A DNA stretch of 64,000 bases from NCBI GenBank assembly GCA_024998565.1, contig JACOEM010000009.1, forward strand, positions 124,001 through 188,000, in the 5' to 3' direction. The DNA comes from Nitrospira sp. Its GTDB lineage: Bacteria; Nitrospirota; Nitrospiria; Nitrospirales; Nitrospiraceae. Below the pieces are notes generated by a model. The model made no database searches and was not told the origin of the DNA. It was given only the letters and a program-made list of their open reading frames with translations. Shown here piece by piece: positions 17,545 to 27,129 of the stretch (position 1 is its first letter; each line of letters starts with the position of its first letter). Made by a program: the position numbers and the translations under genes.

Positions 17545-18674
17545 AGGTGTTCACCCCCTCCGTCGCAGCCGTTTCCTGCGGAGGCCCAGGAGGGATGGGC
17601 GCCGACCATCGGCAGTTCCCGTCCTGAAGCGGAACCGGGCTGGGGGTAGTGGAAGGTCCTGTTTTCGTAATTTCTCAACACGGCGCTGTCTTCATCCAGG
17701 TTGACCAGATAGTCCGCGGGCAGCAGTGGAATTTTGCCCCCGCCGCCGGGAGCATCGATCACGAAATGGGGAACGCCCATGCCGCTGGTGTGGCCCTGCA
17801 GCGACTTGATGATCTTGAGGCCGGTTTCCACCGACGTCCGGAAATGATTCGTCCCCTTCGTCAGGTCGGCTTGATACAGATAATAGGGCTTTACGCGTGC
17901 CAGCAACAATTGATGCATCAGACGTTTCATGATCTCGGGGTCGTCGTTGACCCCCTTCAGTAACACAGTCTGTGCACCGAGGGGAACCCCGGCATCGGCC
18001 AGCATCCCGCAGGCGCGTTTCACTTCCGGGGTCAGCTCGTCCGGATGGTTGAAGTGCAGGTTCATATAAAACGGATGATATTTCTTGATGATGTCGCAGA
18101 GCTTCGGGGTGATGCGCTCCGGCAGGCTGCCCGGCACGCGTGTGCCGATCCGGATCAGTTCCAAATGGGGAATGGTCCGGAGGGATTTGAGGATTCGTTC
18201 CAGCAGGTGATCGGGGAGCAGGAGCGGGTCGCCCCCGGACAAAATCACATCCCGCACTTCCTGATGTTCGCGCAGGTACGCGATGGCCCGGTCCAGTTCC
18301 CCTTTCTTGAGGAAGCCCGGTTTGCCCACCAGCCGTTTGCGTGTGCAAAACCGGCAATAAATCGGACACTGATTCGTGACCATCAAGAGGACGCGGTCGG
18401 GGTACCGGTGAACCAGGTGGGGGACAGGGCTCATCAGATCTTCTTCGAGCGGATCGTCTTCCGCATCCGCATCGGCCATCTCGGCACGATCGGGCACGAC
18501 CTGTTTCCAGATCGCATCGCCCTTTTCCTTGATGGTGGCCAGCACGGTCGGCGTAATCCGCATGGGGTAGTCCCCCACGATGTCCTCAATCTCCTTCGGG
18601 TCGACGCCGAGCCGATCCGCCAAATCCTTGGGCTTGACCACGCTCTGAGCCAGAATACGTCTCCAATCCTCCAC
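17541..18674 (-). CDS. kamA: Lysine 2,3-aminomutase family radical SAM enzyme
   Basis: This 377-aa protein belongs to the KamA family, which interconverts L-lysine and beta-lysine using AdoMet, a [4Fe-4S] cluster and PLP. The radical SAM cysteines are in CPIYCRFCTRKR near residue 115. ILSGGDPLLL follows, as in the family, and the C-terminal region has FVIDAPGGGGKIPLLP. The GTG start at 18674 is preferred because AAAGGA lies about 7 bases upstream and the protein then opens VEDWRRILAQS, like relatives; the frame is open further to an ATG at 18734, but that stretch is part of an inverted-repeat element. EpmB-like activity on EF-P is an alternative. Confidence 0.9.
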   Translation of the reverse strand: MEDWRRILAQSVVKPKDLADRLGVDPKEIEDIVGDYPMRITPTVLATIKEKGDAIWKQVVPDRAEMADADAEDDPLEEDLMSPVPHLVHRYPDRVLLMVTNQCPIYCRFCTRKRLVGKPGFLKKGELDRAIAYLREHQEVRDVILSGGDPLLLPDHLLERILKSLRTIPHLELIRIGTRVPGSLPERITPKLCDIIKKYHPFYMNLHFNHPDELTPEVKRACGMLADAGVPLGAQTVLLKGVNDDPEIMKRLMHQLLLARVKPYYLYQADLTKGTNHFRTSVETGLKIIKSLQGHTSGMGVPHFVIDAPGGGGKIPLLPADYLVNLDEDSAVLRNYENRTFHYPQPGSASGRELPMVGAHPSWASAGNGCDGGGEHL

Positions 18675-18692
18675 GTCTCTATCCTTTCTAAC

Positions 18693-18879
18693 GGGCTGTT
18701 GAAAAAGTCCGCCAGTGGTGTTCTCGCAAGACACTGCCGCCTCACCGTCTCGGCGGCGTTCACAAACGTGACGCGCTGTACTCAGCGCGCCGTGAACCTC
18801 AGCGGTTCATCGTACGACACGAGTACGATGAGCCCTTTCGCTCGCTATGCCCTTGCTGGGCGGCCTTTTTGAACAGCCT
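18693..18879. repeat. MITE-like interspersed element with terminal inverted repeats
   Basis: Imperfect 21-base terminal inverted repeats bound a 187-base unit: GGGCTGTTGAAAAAGTCCGCC at the left and its near-complement ending TTTTTGAACAGCCT at the right, with a few mismatches. Inside are further foldable parts, including TCATCGTAC/GTACGATGA. There is no open reading frame of its own. The left end lies only about 20 bases before the lysine aminomutase start, so the unit is probably in its leader. The layout suggests a non-autonomous, transposase-mobilised repeat. Only one copy was noticed in this window. The remaining bases to 19050 hold nothing I can name. Confidence 0.7.
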
Positions 18880-19050
18880 GCAGGTGATGCATAGGGAAAT
18901 ACGTGATCGCAGCCGACGCTGAACAGCACACGGGCGACGACTTGTTTGTCAAGAACGTGCTAAGTAGTCGAGCCTTGCGGGCCGGCGCCTGCCCGCGGGA
19001 TCGGGGCCGGTCCGGGAGCGGCGCTCGCGCTGCAGATCCGGGCAAAGTCC

Positions 19051-19296
19051 TCACGGGCGTGCCTTGTCATACTGGGTGTCCAGGTGAGCAAGAATGTCGT
19101 GTGTTTCTGTCAGCACCGTGTCTCCGTCCTTCAAGACCGGGACATAGTATTGACCCGACACCTCGAAGACTTGTGTGCGCATCGGACGAAAGTCCGGAAC
19201 CACCACGTCTTCGTAGGAGAGTTTCAGTTCGTCCAGACGATCCCGAACGACCGCGCAATCCGGGCACCATTGGACATGATAGAGCGTGAGAGCCAT
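19051..19296 (-). CDS. Glutaredoxin / GST N-terminal-like thiol protein
   Basis: This 81-aa thioredoxin-fold protein opens MALTLYHVQWCPDCAVVRDRL, with a CPDC site in the glutaredoxin position, and has YYVPVLKDGDTVLTET, the cis-Pro loop and glutathione-binding ES/ET of GST N-terminal domains. It has no helical GST C-terminal domain, so it is a stand-alone thiol-disulfide or glutathione-related protein. Its partner is unknown. Confidence 0.8.
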   Translation of the reverse strand: MALTLYHVQWCPDCAVVRDRLDELKLSYEDVVVPDFRPMRTQVFEVSGQYYVPVLKDGDTVLTETHDILAHLDTQYDKARP

Positions 19297-19371
19297 GCGT
19301 ACCTATGGGGCAAAAGGTTGAGTAGGCATCTGCCAACGAACCGGTTCTGCTGCAGCGATCATCAGGTTACC

Positions 19372-20958
19372 TTATGACGCGAGGTTTTGCGCGATGGCAC
19401 AGGGCGCCATGATCGCGTCGACCATACCGTGGATGATTTTCTTATTGGCAGGGCAGAGGGTCGCGAGAATCCCGCCGAGTTCGGCTTTATCGCCGACGAC
19501 GAAATAGTAGGGAGACAAGCGGACTCTCCCGGACATCGGGACCACCGTGTCGCTCCGTTCGTCGAAATAGGACAATTCGAACAGGCGGCCCTTGTGGAAT
19601 TCCTGAAGGACATAGGGCGTCGCCGGGAATGCCTGGAGTGCCTGCTCTAATGCCGCGGCCCACTCGATCTGCGGCAGATCGTGTCCGATGGACACGCCGC
19701 GGCTGCCCCAGGCCAGTTCAGAAAATCCTGATGGTTTGAGCACCAACTGGCGTTCCTTTTGGGTCGTCTGGGCCAAGCGCCGGAAGTCCGAGACCGCACG
19801 ACCGCTGATCGTGAGGTTCGGGATGACCGCGGATGGAGGGACCGGTTGTGGGTCGAGGACCCAGGTTCTCGGCAGCAATCGTCGTAAGTTGACGGCGGTT
19901 TCTGGAGGTAATGCCTGTTCCCAAAACGGAGTGAGTTCCGGATGGTGAAACAGTCCGAACGCCAGCTTTTCTTCAAGCGCAGGTTTGTAAGGCGGCGTGA
20001 CCGTCACCTGACCCTTTTTGGCGGCATACATCACGAGTTCAGCCTTGGGAATGTTTTTCAAGTCGAACAGTTCGAAAAAACGGTAGAGTAAGCCGATCGG
20101 CCGTGGTCCGGTGTCTTCCTGCAGAAACAGGCCCTCTTCGGAGAAATGCACCGCCCGTGGTTCAACACAGTAAGCCTGGTGCCCGATCTCACGCAATCGT
20201 TGGGCCATCCATTCCATCTCCGCCCGGTATTCCTTGGCCTCATCGGAGACGACAATCGCCAGACACCCTTCCTGGGCTCCTTGCTGAGCGTGCAGCATGG
20301 CGGCGAAGCCTTGCAACATCCCGTCACGCCCTGCGATGAGGGGAGAGCGTTCAGGCGCCGGGCCGGGGGGCTGGTGTTCCATGGTGGGCTGATCATCATA
20401 GGCTCGAGTCAGGCAACCGGTCAGGCCGATCCCACCCGGTACCGAATCGAGCTCTGTGATCACCATGCCGTCGGCGGTTGGAATCACGTCGGGTCGGATG
20501 ATGCCCGGAATGAGGGTGCGGAAACGGTTCATCCGGCTAAAGGTGATCAGCGATTCCGGTTTGCCCTGGTCGAGATAGGCCGCTACCCAGGCGGGTTGCG
20601 TTCCGCGGGTGCTGTCCTGATACAGACGGTTCAGAGCCCGGTAGAAGGAGAGGAGGTCCTGTCCCAGTTGCTGAAAAAACGTGACGTCCGAGGAAGAGAG
20701 CGGAAAGGGCGTCGGCGACAGGCGGAACCGTGGCGTCTGAATTGAGGAGCCGGTCGTTGCCGCGCCGTCGCCGGTCTGGCCATAGATCCCGGCGCAAACG
20801 AGAGCATCACGAATTGCGAGACAACGTCGGCGGGCTTCGTCGGAGTTCAATGGCTCACGTGAATGTTGTGCCAGTGCCAATGCAATATCCTCGAGACTCG
20901 CAGCGCAGTCGCATGCCTCGCACTCGCGTTTGGATTCGAGGTGAGCAAATCGTACCAT
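19372..20958 (-). CDS. ATP-grasp-like protein, unknown product
   Basis: The protein has 528 aa. An N-terminal Cys cluster (CEACDCAAS, residues 13-21) precedes a region with ITELDSVPGGIGLTG, as in glutathionylspermidine synthase/circularly permuted ATP-grasp proteins. Toward the C-terminus LVLKPSGFSELAWGSRGVSIG reads as the ATP-binding lysine strand and Gly-rich loop, and YVLQEFHKGRLFELSYFD as the metal-binding strand. The substrate is not recognisable; a peptide-bond or amide ligase is possible. It diverges from the YkgJ-like gene over a 134-base gap. Confidence 0.6.
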   Translation of the reverse strand: MVRFAHLESKRECEACDCAASLEDIALALAQHSREPLNSDEARRRCLAIRDALVCAGIYGQTGDGAATTGSSIQTPRFRLSPTPFPLSSSDVTFFQQLGQDLLSFYRALNRLYQDSTRGTQPAWVAAYLDQGKPESLITFSRMNRFRTLIPGIIRPDVIPTADGMVITELDSVPGGIGLTGCLTRAYDDQPTMEHQPPGPAPERSPLIAGRDGMLQGFAAMLHAQQGAQEGCLAIVVSDEAKEYRAEMEWMAQRLREIGHQAYCVEPRAVHFSEEGLFLQEDTGPRPIGLLYRFFELFDLKNIPKAELVMYAAKKGQVTVTPPYKPALEEKLAFGLFHHPELTPFWEQALPPETAVNLRRLLPRTWVLDPQPVPPSAVIPNLTISGRAVSDFRRLAQTTQKERQLVLKPSGFSELAWGSRGVSIGHDLPQIEWAAALEQALQAFPATPYVLQEFHKGRLFELSYFDERSDTVVPMSGRVRLSPYYFVVGDKAELGGILATLCPANKKIIHGMVDAIMAPCAIAQNLAS

Positions 20959-21092
20959 GGCCTCTGATACCGGTACAAGTCAGCGGAGCGCCGGAGCGGT
21001 TCGAGGAGCGATTCGTTACCGCCCCGTGAGAGCTCGGCCACGCGGGGGTGAAACGTTCCGATTAGTAGGCCGCTCAGTCTGTTAGTGCTACA

Positions 21093-22610
21093 ATGCGCTC
21101 ACAGCTCATGACGAGTTCATTCGTGCCAATTGTCCCCACACATCCTTCACGTCCCGGGGGTGATCCTCTCCTGCAGATCGTGCCGAGTTCTGCCTGCCTC
21201 AGTTGCGATGTCTGTTGCCGGTTTCCGGAGCGAGACAGTTTCCTGCGGCCCTTCTTTACCGCCGATGAAATCGGGACTGCAACTGCGGCCGGGCTTTCCC
21301 CTGCGCTGTTTCCAAACCCCGATGGTTCACAAATCGACCTGACTCCGAATCCGGATGGGGACGGGTACGTCTGTCCGGCCTTCGATTGCGCAACCTCGCA
21401 GTGCCGCATCTATGACGTCCGTCCCCTCGATTGCCGGCTCTACCCGTTTGCCTTGATGTGGGATGCCATGCATGAGCAGGTGCTGTTGGGATGGGATACG
21501 AAGTGTCCGTACATGAGGGACCAGCCTTCACCGCTCGTGGCGCAGGCTGCCGACGAAGTTGCCGGATGGATTGAGCAGGATGCCAGGGTGGAGACGCTTG
21601 TGCGGTATCCCAGGCTCATCGGGCGATTTCAAGAAGACGTGATCGTGTTGCGGCCGCTCGAACGCGTGACCGAACGGTTGCGGCAGGGGCGCACGCAGGC
21701 GAGGACGCAGGCCCTCACGCTCGGGGATCGAGGACGCATGGACGCGGCGCTCGCCGTCAGCGCCGGTGTTCAGGGAACGCCGCTCGCCGCCGCGTCCTTC
21801 GCCTACCACTATATCTGGCGACATCGCGTGACCTATTCCTGGGCTGTTCTCCACGACCATCTCTGTTTGTTCGCCGACTGCCCCGATGGCCTGTTCATGG
21901 CCCTGCCCCCGCTTGGGGCGGGTCCTCTTGCTCAGCCGTTGACCGGGGCCTTTCGGTTCATGCGTGAACGGAACGGCGATTCCCGGGTCACGCGGGTCGA
22001 AAATGTGCCGGAGGCCTGTATCGATGAGATTCGCGCACTGGGCTACCGTGTGACTGCGAAAGAGCCAGACTATCTCTACGAGGCATCAGCTCTGTCCGAC
22101 TTGTCCGGCGAGTCATTTAAATCCCCGCGGGCCGCGTGCAATCGTTTTATCCGGGAACGGGGCGGGATGCTTGAGCCCTATGAGTCTCGGGACCAACGAG
22201 CCTGTGTCAGCTTGTTTCATGAATGGCGGGAACAGAAGCAGCGGGCCGGTTCCGATGATTGGGCCTCTGCGCTGTTGGCGGATGCCGCGGGCGCGCATGA
22301 GACGGCATTGTCTAACGCGGCCGAACTCGGGCTGACCGGCGCCGTGGTCCGGGTTGGGGGCCGTATCCGGGCCTATACGATGGGCCTATGGCTCAACCCG
22401 TCGGTGTTTTGTGTGTTGCTGGAAGTTGCCGATCGGGATATTGTGGGACTGGGGCCGTTTGTGTTTCGTGAATTCTGTCGCCAAGCTCGCGCGAAAGGGG
22501 CATGTTGGATCAACACGATGGATGATTCTGGCCTGCCGAGTCTGGCTCGTTCCAAGCAGTGGTATCATCCTGCCCGATTGTTACCAAACTACATTGTGAC
22601 GGAGTCCTGA
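21093..22610 (+). CDS. YkgJ-type cysteine cluster protein fused to a DUF2156/GNAT-like domain
   Basis: This is a 505-aa fusion. Residues about 30-120 carry a metal-binding Cys cluster (CLSCDVCCRFPE, CPAFDCATSQCRIYDVRPLDC), as in YkgJ zinc/iron-chelating proteins. From about residue 265 on the sequence resembles the C-terminal domain of phosphatidylglycerol lysyltransferases (DUF2156, a tandem GNAT fold): DYLYEASALSDLSGESFKSP, FREFCRQARAKGACWINTMD. Either ATG at 21093 or 21108 may start it; neither has a good ribosome site. A sensor kinase gene begins 2 bases after its stop. The combination hints at acyl or aminoacyl transfer, but the substrate is unknown. Confidence 0.75.
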   Translation: MRSQLMTSSFVPIVPTHPSRPGGDPLLQIVPSSACLSCDVCCRFPERDSFLRPFFTADEIGTATAAGLSPALFPNPDGSQIDLTPNPDGDGYVCPAFDCATSQCRIYDVRPLDCRLYPFALMWDAMHEQVLLGWDTKCPYMRDQPSPLVAQAADEVAGWIEQDARVETLVRYPRLIGRFQEDVIVLRPLERVTERLRQGRTQARTQALTLGDRGRMDAALAVSAGVQGTPLAAASFAYHYIWRHRVTYSWAVLHDHLCLFADCPDGLFMALPPLGAGPLAQPLTGAFRFMRERNGDSRVTRVENVPEACIDEIRALGYRVTAKEPDYLYEASALSDLSGESFKSPRAACNRFIRERGGMLEPYESRDQRACVSLFHEWREQKQRAGSDDWASALLADAAGAHETALSNAAELGLTGAVVRVGGRIRAYTMGLWLNPSVFCVLLEVADRDIVGLGPFVFREFCRQARAKGACWINTMDDSGLPSLARSKQWYHPARLLPNYIVTES

Positions 22611-22612
22611 GT

Positions 22613-25600
22613 ATGGCCGCCTCGCTTCCAGCCGGTTCACCGCGTCGGTCCTATCCCTGGTTGCCTGTCCTGATCGTCGGCGTGACCATTGTGGCGCTTG
22701 TGATCGGTGTGGTGATGCTCCGTTCCATTGAAGTGCGAATGGTCGAGGCGACCGGAGAAAATCTCACGCTGGCCTCCGCGGAAATTGCGGACAAACTCGA
22801 TCGGTTGTTGTTCGAACGCCATGCGGATGTGCGCATGATGGCTCGAGCCTTTTCTGATCGCGCCCTCGATAAAAAGTACATCAACGAATATCTGCAGTGG
22901 ATGAAGGAAACCTATGCGCCGGTCTATCTCTGGCTGGGCGTGACGGACGCTCATGGGCGTATGGTGGCGGCGACGGACTCCTCCGTGATCGGCCAGGACT
23001 ACAGTCGGAGCGGCTGGTTCGACCGGGTTCGGCAGACCGGAACCGTGCAGGTGGACGAAGTCGAGATCCATGAATCGAATCATAAAATCGAGTCCGTGGC
23101 CTTTACGGCCCCCATTCTGAGTGTCGGCGGCCAGTTTCTCGGTGCCGTGACGACCCGCATCGGGCTGCCGATGCTGGAGGATGTCCTCATTGAAACGGTC
23201 CGTGAAATTCAGCAAACCGATGGCTCCGCGGGCCCTTTCGAATATCAATTCCTGACGAAAGCCGGTGTCGTGTTTGTGGATTCAGCGTTCTCCGGCATCG
23301 ATCGGGTGAATCTCACGGAACTCGGGTTGCCCTCGGTGCTGTTGAGCCGGTCCGGTAAGGCGGGATATGTCGAAGAAATGCATGTTCGCCGTCACGTCCC
23401 GGTCGTCACGGGTTATTCTCAAACCAAGGGGTATGGCGACTATTCCGGATTGCAATGGACGATCCTGCTACGGATGGATCGGGACCTCATTCTCCTGCCG
23501 ATTCGAGCCATGATGTGGAAACTGGGCATGGCCGGTGTCGTCGTCTGGCTCCCGATGGTCGGCCTGTTGCTCTGGGCCACCGGTCGATTGCGTGAACAGC
23601 ATCGCCAGGCGCAGCAGGAAAGTGAATGGGCGCGTGCGGCGGAGGCCGCGTTGCTGCAGAGTCAGGAACGCAACCGGGTTATCGTCGATACGGCACTGGA
23701 CGCCGTGATTTCCATGGATGCGGGCGGCATCATTACGGATTGGAATGCGCAGGCGGTCAATATTTTCGGCTGGGAGCGTGAGGAAGCGCTCGGCCGTCGC
23801 GTGTCCGAAACGGTGATTCCTGTGCGCGATCGGGAGGCGCATGAGCGCGGGTTGCGCCATTTCCTGGACACCGGGCAGGGTGCACTCCTCAATCGACGGA
23901 TTGAGATGATGGGATCCCACCGCGACGGTCATGAGTTTCCCGTCGAAATCACCATTTCTCCCGCCCGGCTGGGCGATGCCTATATTTTCAGCGCGTTCAT
24001 CCGGGATATTACGGCTCGGAAACGTACCGAGCGCCAACTCGCGTCGCAGTATGCGGTCACGCGCGTCTTGGCGGAATCGCGGACGCTGGAAGAAGCGGGA
24101 CCGAAGATCCTGCAGGCCATCTGCGAAAGTCTCGAATGGGAGTTGGGAATATTCTGGCGGCTCGATCGGCAGGGCAGTGTGCTGCGTTGTCTGGATGTCT
24201 GGCAGTCGCCCGCATTAAACGCCGAAGAGTTTGTGTTGGACACCTGGCAACATACCTTTACGATCGGCAAGGGACTCCCCGGACGGATCTGGCAGGCCGG
24301 GGAACCGACGTGGATTAAAGACGTGGTGCAGGAGGCCAATTTCCCTCGCGGTGGCGCCGCTGCCAGAGTGGGATTACACGGGGCCTTCGGATTTCCTGTT
24401 CGGGTCGGCACCGAAGTGGAGGGGGTGATCGAGTTGTTCCGGCGCGAGATCAAGCAGCCGGACGAGCAGCTGTTGAAGATGGTGGCCGACGTCGGACTGA
24501 AAATCGGCCAGTTCGGCGAACGCGCGCGGGCCGAGGATGCGCTGCGGCGCACGGAAGCCCAACTCCAGCAGTCGCAAAAGATGGAAGCCGTCGGACGACT
24601 GGCCGGCGGCGTGGCGCACGACTTCAACAACATGCTGACGGTGATTCGTGGATACAGCGAACTGGTGTTGAGCCGCCTGGCGCCTACAGATGGATTCCGG
24701 AAGGAACTGGAGGAAGTGAAGAAGGCGGCGGATCGCGCCTCCGGTCTCACCGGACAACTGCTGGCGTTCAGTCGCCGACAATTCATTGCGCCGAAAGTGC
24801 TGGATCTGAATTCGGTGATCCATAATATGGAAGGCATGTTGCGACGGTTGCTGGGCGAGGACATCGTCGAGCTCTGCACGGTGCTGGACCCGGCGCTGGG
24901 GCAGTTGAAGGCGGATCCCGGTCAGGTGGAGCAGGTCATCATGAATCTTGCGGTGAATGCCCGTGATGCCATGCCGAACGGCGGCCGCCTCACGGTGGAG
25001 ACCAGCAATGTGCAGTTCGGCCAACGCAGGAACCGTCCGCCGATGGGCGCCGAACCCGGTTCCTATGTGGCGTTGATCGTGCGCGATACCGGCCACGGCA
25101 TGGACGAGGATACGCAGTCGCACGTCTTTGAGCCGTTTTTCACCACCAAAGAGAAGGGCAAGGGCACGGGGCTCGGTCTTTCGACGGTCTATGGCATCGT
25201 CAAGCAAAGTGGCGGCTGTATCGAGGTCGAGAGCAAGCCGGGACGCGGGGCGACCTTTAAGATTTACTTTCCTCGGGTGGAATCGGCCGCAACGGAGACC
25301 GAATCCGTCGCGGTCGGAGGGGACTCGGTCAGAGGGCGCGAGACGGTATTGTTGGTGGAGGACGAGCCGGGTGTCCGACGGTTGGTCAATGAAACCCTGC
25401 GCTTGCATGGATATACGGTGCTCGAGGCCCGGCACGGGATTGAAGCGTTGCTCACCGGCGCCAAACATGCCGGCCCGATCCATTTGCTGCTCACGGACGT
25501 GGTCATGCCGCAGATGAGCGGACCGGAAGTCGCCGAAAAACTCGCGACGGTTCGTCCGGAGGTCAAAGTGCTGTACATGTCCGGCTATCCGGATCACCCG

Positions 25601-25714
25601 GCCTTTTCCAAGGGAGGGATCGATACAGAGCATTCCTTCCTGCAGAAGCCCTTTACGCCTACGACGCTGGCGCAAAAGGTTCGAGAAGTGCTCGATGGGT
25701 CGAAAGTCGCCTGA
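22613..25714 (+). CDS. Hybrid sensor histidine kinase (dCache-PAS-GAF-HisKA-HATPase-REC)
   Basis: This 1033-aa membrane receptor has helix 1 near residues 15-35 (WLPVLIVGVTIVALVIGVVML), a periplasmic dCache region with WLGVTDAHGRMVAATDSSVIGQ, and helix 2 near 305-322. Then come PAS (IVDTALDAVISMDAGG), GAF (about 490-630), phosphoacceptor His669 in GGVAHDFNNMLTVIRGY, HATPase motifs (NLAVNARDAMP, DTGHGMDEDT, GLGLSTVYG) and a C-terminal receiver with Asp962 in LLLTDVVMPQMSGP. The ATG at 22613 has GGAG about 9 bases upstream. It lies 2 bases after the YkgJ-like gene and is probably cotranscribed. An attached receiver suggests autophosphorelay. Confidence 0.93.
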   Translation: MAASLPAGSPRRSYPWLPVLIVGVTIVALVIGVVMLRSIEVRMVEATGENLTLASAEIADKLDRLLFERHADVRMMARAFSDRALDKKYINEYLQWMKETYAPVYLWLGVTDAHGRMVAATDSSVIGQDYSRSGWFDRVRQTGTVQVDEVEIHESNHKIESVAFTAPILSVGGQFLGAVTTRIGLPMLEDVLIETVREIQQTDGSAGPFEYQFLTKAGVVFVDSAFSGIDRVNLTELGLPSVLLSRSGKAGYVEEMHVRRHVPVVTGYSQTKGYGDYSGLQWTILLRMDRDLILLPIRAMMWKLGMAGVVVWLPMVGLLLWATGRLREQHRQAQQESEWARAAEAALLQSQERNRVIVDTALDAVISMDAGGIITDWNAQAVNIFGWEREEALGRRVSETVIPVRDREAHERGLRHFLDTGQGALLNRRIEMMGSHRDGHEFPVEITISPARLGDAYIFSAFIRDITARKRTERQLASQYAVTRVLAESRTLEEAGPKILQAICESLEWELGIFWRLDRQGSVLRCLDVWQSPALNAEEFVLDTWQHTFTIGKGLPGRIWQAGEPTWIKDVVQEANFPRGGAAARVGLHGAFGFPVRVGTEVEGVIELFRREIKQPDEQLLKMVADVGLKIGQFGERARAEDALRRTEAQLQQSQKMEAVGRLAGGVAHDFNNMLTVIRGYSELVLSRLAPTDGFRKELEEVKKAADRASGLTGQLLAFSRRQFIAPKVLDLNSVIHNMEGMLRRLLGEDIVELCTVLDPALGQLKADPGQVEQVIMNLAVNARDAMPNGGRLTVETSNVQFGQRRNRPPMGAEPGSYVALIVRDTGHGMDEDTQSHVFEPFFTTKEKGKGTGLGLSTVYGIVKQSGGCIEVESKPGRGATFKIYFPRVESAATETESVAVGGDSVRGRETVLLVEDEPGVRRLVNETLRLHGYTVLEARHGIEALLTGAKHAGPIHLLLTDVVMPQMSGPEVAEKLATVRPEVKVLYMSGYPDHPAFSKGGIDTEHSFLQKPFTPTTLAQKVREVLDGSKVA

Positions 25715-25832
25715 CCGTATCGCACAAGGGCGCGTCTACCTCTGTACTCAGCCGGCCGCTTGAACTTCCCGCTCGTTTCCGTTTATCGTGGCGCACCATG
25801 CAGGTTATTCAATTCAATGTAGGAGTGTCGGA

Positions 25833-26672
25833 ATGAGCGAAGGGCGAACGGTATCGGCGCCGAAAGGGCAGGAACAGGAGATCGATCGGTATCGGATCGC
25901 GCGCGAGCCGTTTTATGCCGAAGTGCGGGGCGAGGTCGGGTTGTTCACGATTGCGGCCCAGAGTCGCATGCCGGTGATGCTGAAGGGCCCGACGGGATGC
26001 GGGAAGACGCGCTTCGTCCAGCACATGGCCTATCGCCTGGGGCGCCCACTCATCACCGTGGCCTGCCATGAAGATCTCACGGCCTCCGATCTCGTCGGCC
26101 GGTATCTGTTGAAGGGGCAGGAAACGGTCTGGATGGACGGCCCGCTGACCCTCGGCGTCAAGCAGGGGGCCATCGTCTACCTGGACGAGATCGTCGAAGC
26201 CAGGAAAGACACCACCGTTATTATCCATCCTTTGAGCGACGATCGGCGCCTGTTGCCGATCGAGAAGAAGGGGCAGGTCATTGAAGCGGTCGATGACTTC
26301 ATGCTGGTGATTTCCTACAACCCCGGCTACCAAAGTATTCTGAAAGATCTCAAACAGAGCACCAAGCAACGGTTCATGGCGATCGAGTTCGACTACCCCT
26401 TGCCCGATGTCGAGAGCCGGGTGGTGGCGCATGAAGCCGGCGTGAGCCTCGAGGTTGCGCAGCGTCTCGTCAAGATTGCGGAGAAAGTTCGCAACCTCAA
26501 GAATCACGGACTGGAAGAGGGCGTGAGCACCAGACTGCTGATCTATGCGGCCACATTGATCCGGCAAGGCGTACCGGCCGATCAAGCCTGTGAGGTCGCT
26601 ATTGCCCGTCCTATCACCGACGATCCGGACATGTTGCGCAGCATCATCGAAGTCGTGAAGGCGATATTCTGA
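25833..26672 (+). CDS. CbbQ/NirQ/NorQ-type MoxR AAA+ ATPase
   Basis: This is a 279-aa AAA+ ATPase. Walker A is GPTGCGKT near residue 53, Walker [15 protein letters not shown], and sensor 1 lies in [11 protein letters not shown]. The protein matches the CbbQ/NorQ group that works with a VWA protein (CbbO/NorD) to remodel Rubisco, NO reductase or other metalloenzymes. A CbbO/NorD-like gene is indeed 2.8 kb downstream on the same strand (29457-32492). Start chosen at 25833 with AGGAG upstream. No Rubisco or NO reductase gene is in the window, so the client is unknown. Confidence 0.9.
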   Translation: MSEGRTVSAPKGQEQEIDRYRIAREPFYAEVRGEVGLFTIAAQSRMPVMLKGPTGCGKTRFVQHMAYRLGRPLITVACHEDLTASDLVGRYLLKGQETVWMDGPLTLGVKQGAIVYLDEIVEARKDTTVIIHPLSDDRRLLPIEKKGQVIEAVDDFMLVISYNPGYQSILKDLKQSTKQRFMAIEFDYPLPDVESRVVAHEAGVSLEVAQRLVKIAEKVRNLKNHGLEEGVSTRLLIYAATLIRQGVPADQACEVAIARPITDDPDMLRSIIEVVKAIF

Positions 26673-26736
26673 CGCATCCACTCGCTGCGACGCAGTGAGG
26701 CGGTATTGGCAGGAGCTCGGCGACCAACCACACCCC

Positions 26737-27054
26737 ATGCGAGAGCGCCAGGCCACTGAACCCGAACAGGCCGTTCGTGCCACCTCCGAGGGCGTGACCA
26801 TTTCAGTTCATGTGCAGCCGAAAGCCTCCCGCAGTGAATGTGCGGGTCTGCACGGGCACGCGGTGAAGATTCGCATCGCCGCGCAGCCGGCCGACGGCGC
26901 CGCCAATGACGAGTTGCGCCGGTTTCTCGCCCGTCGCTGCGAGGTGCCGTTAAGCGCAGTCCAGATCCTGAGCGGCGCGGGAAGTCGTCAGAAGCGCGTG
27001 TTGGTCAAGGGGCGATCGGTGGAACAGGTGCGTCTACAGCTTCACCTGGAATGA
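26737..27054 (+). CDS. DUF167 (YggU) family protein
   Basis: This small protein of about 105 aa of the DUF167 family has unknown biochemical function. The core VTISVHVQPKASRSECAG, VKIRIAAQPADGAANDEL and LSGAGSRQKRVLVKG covers the whole domain. The start is uncertain: ATG at 26737 is used, GTG at 26695 is possible, and neither has a good ribosome site. It lies 64 bases after the CbbQ-like gene. Confidence 0.8.
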   Translation: MRERQATEPEQAVRATSEGVTISVHVQPKASRSECAGLHGHAVKIRIAAQPADGAANDELRRFLARRCEVPLSAVQILSGAGSRQKRVLVKGRSVEQVRLQLHLE

Positions 27055-27129
27055 CATGAGCGTCGGATGGATCGCGAGCCTCTGCCGTCGGGAGGCATCG
27101 CCGAGGGGAAACGCATGCGAGGTGATCGG

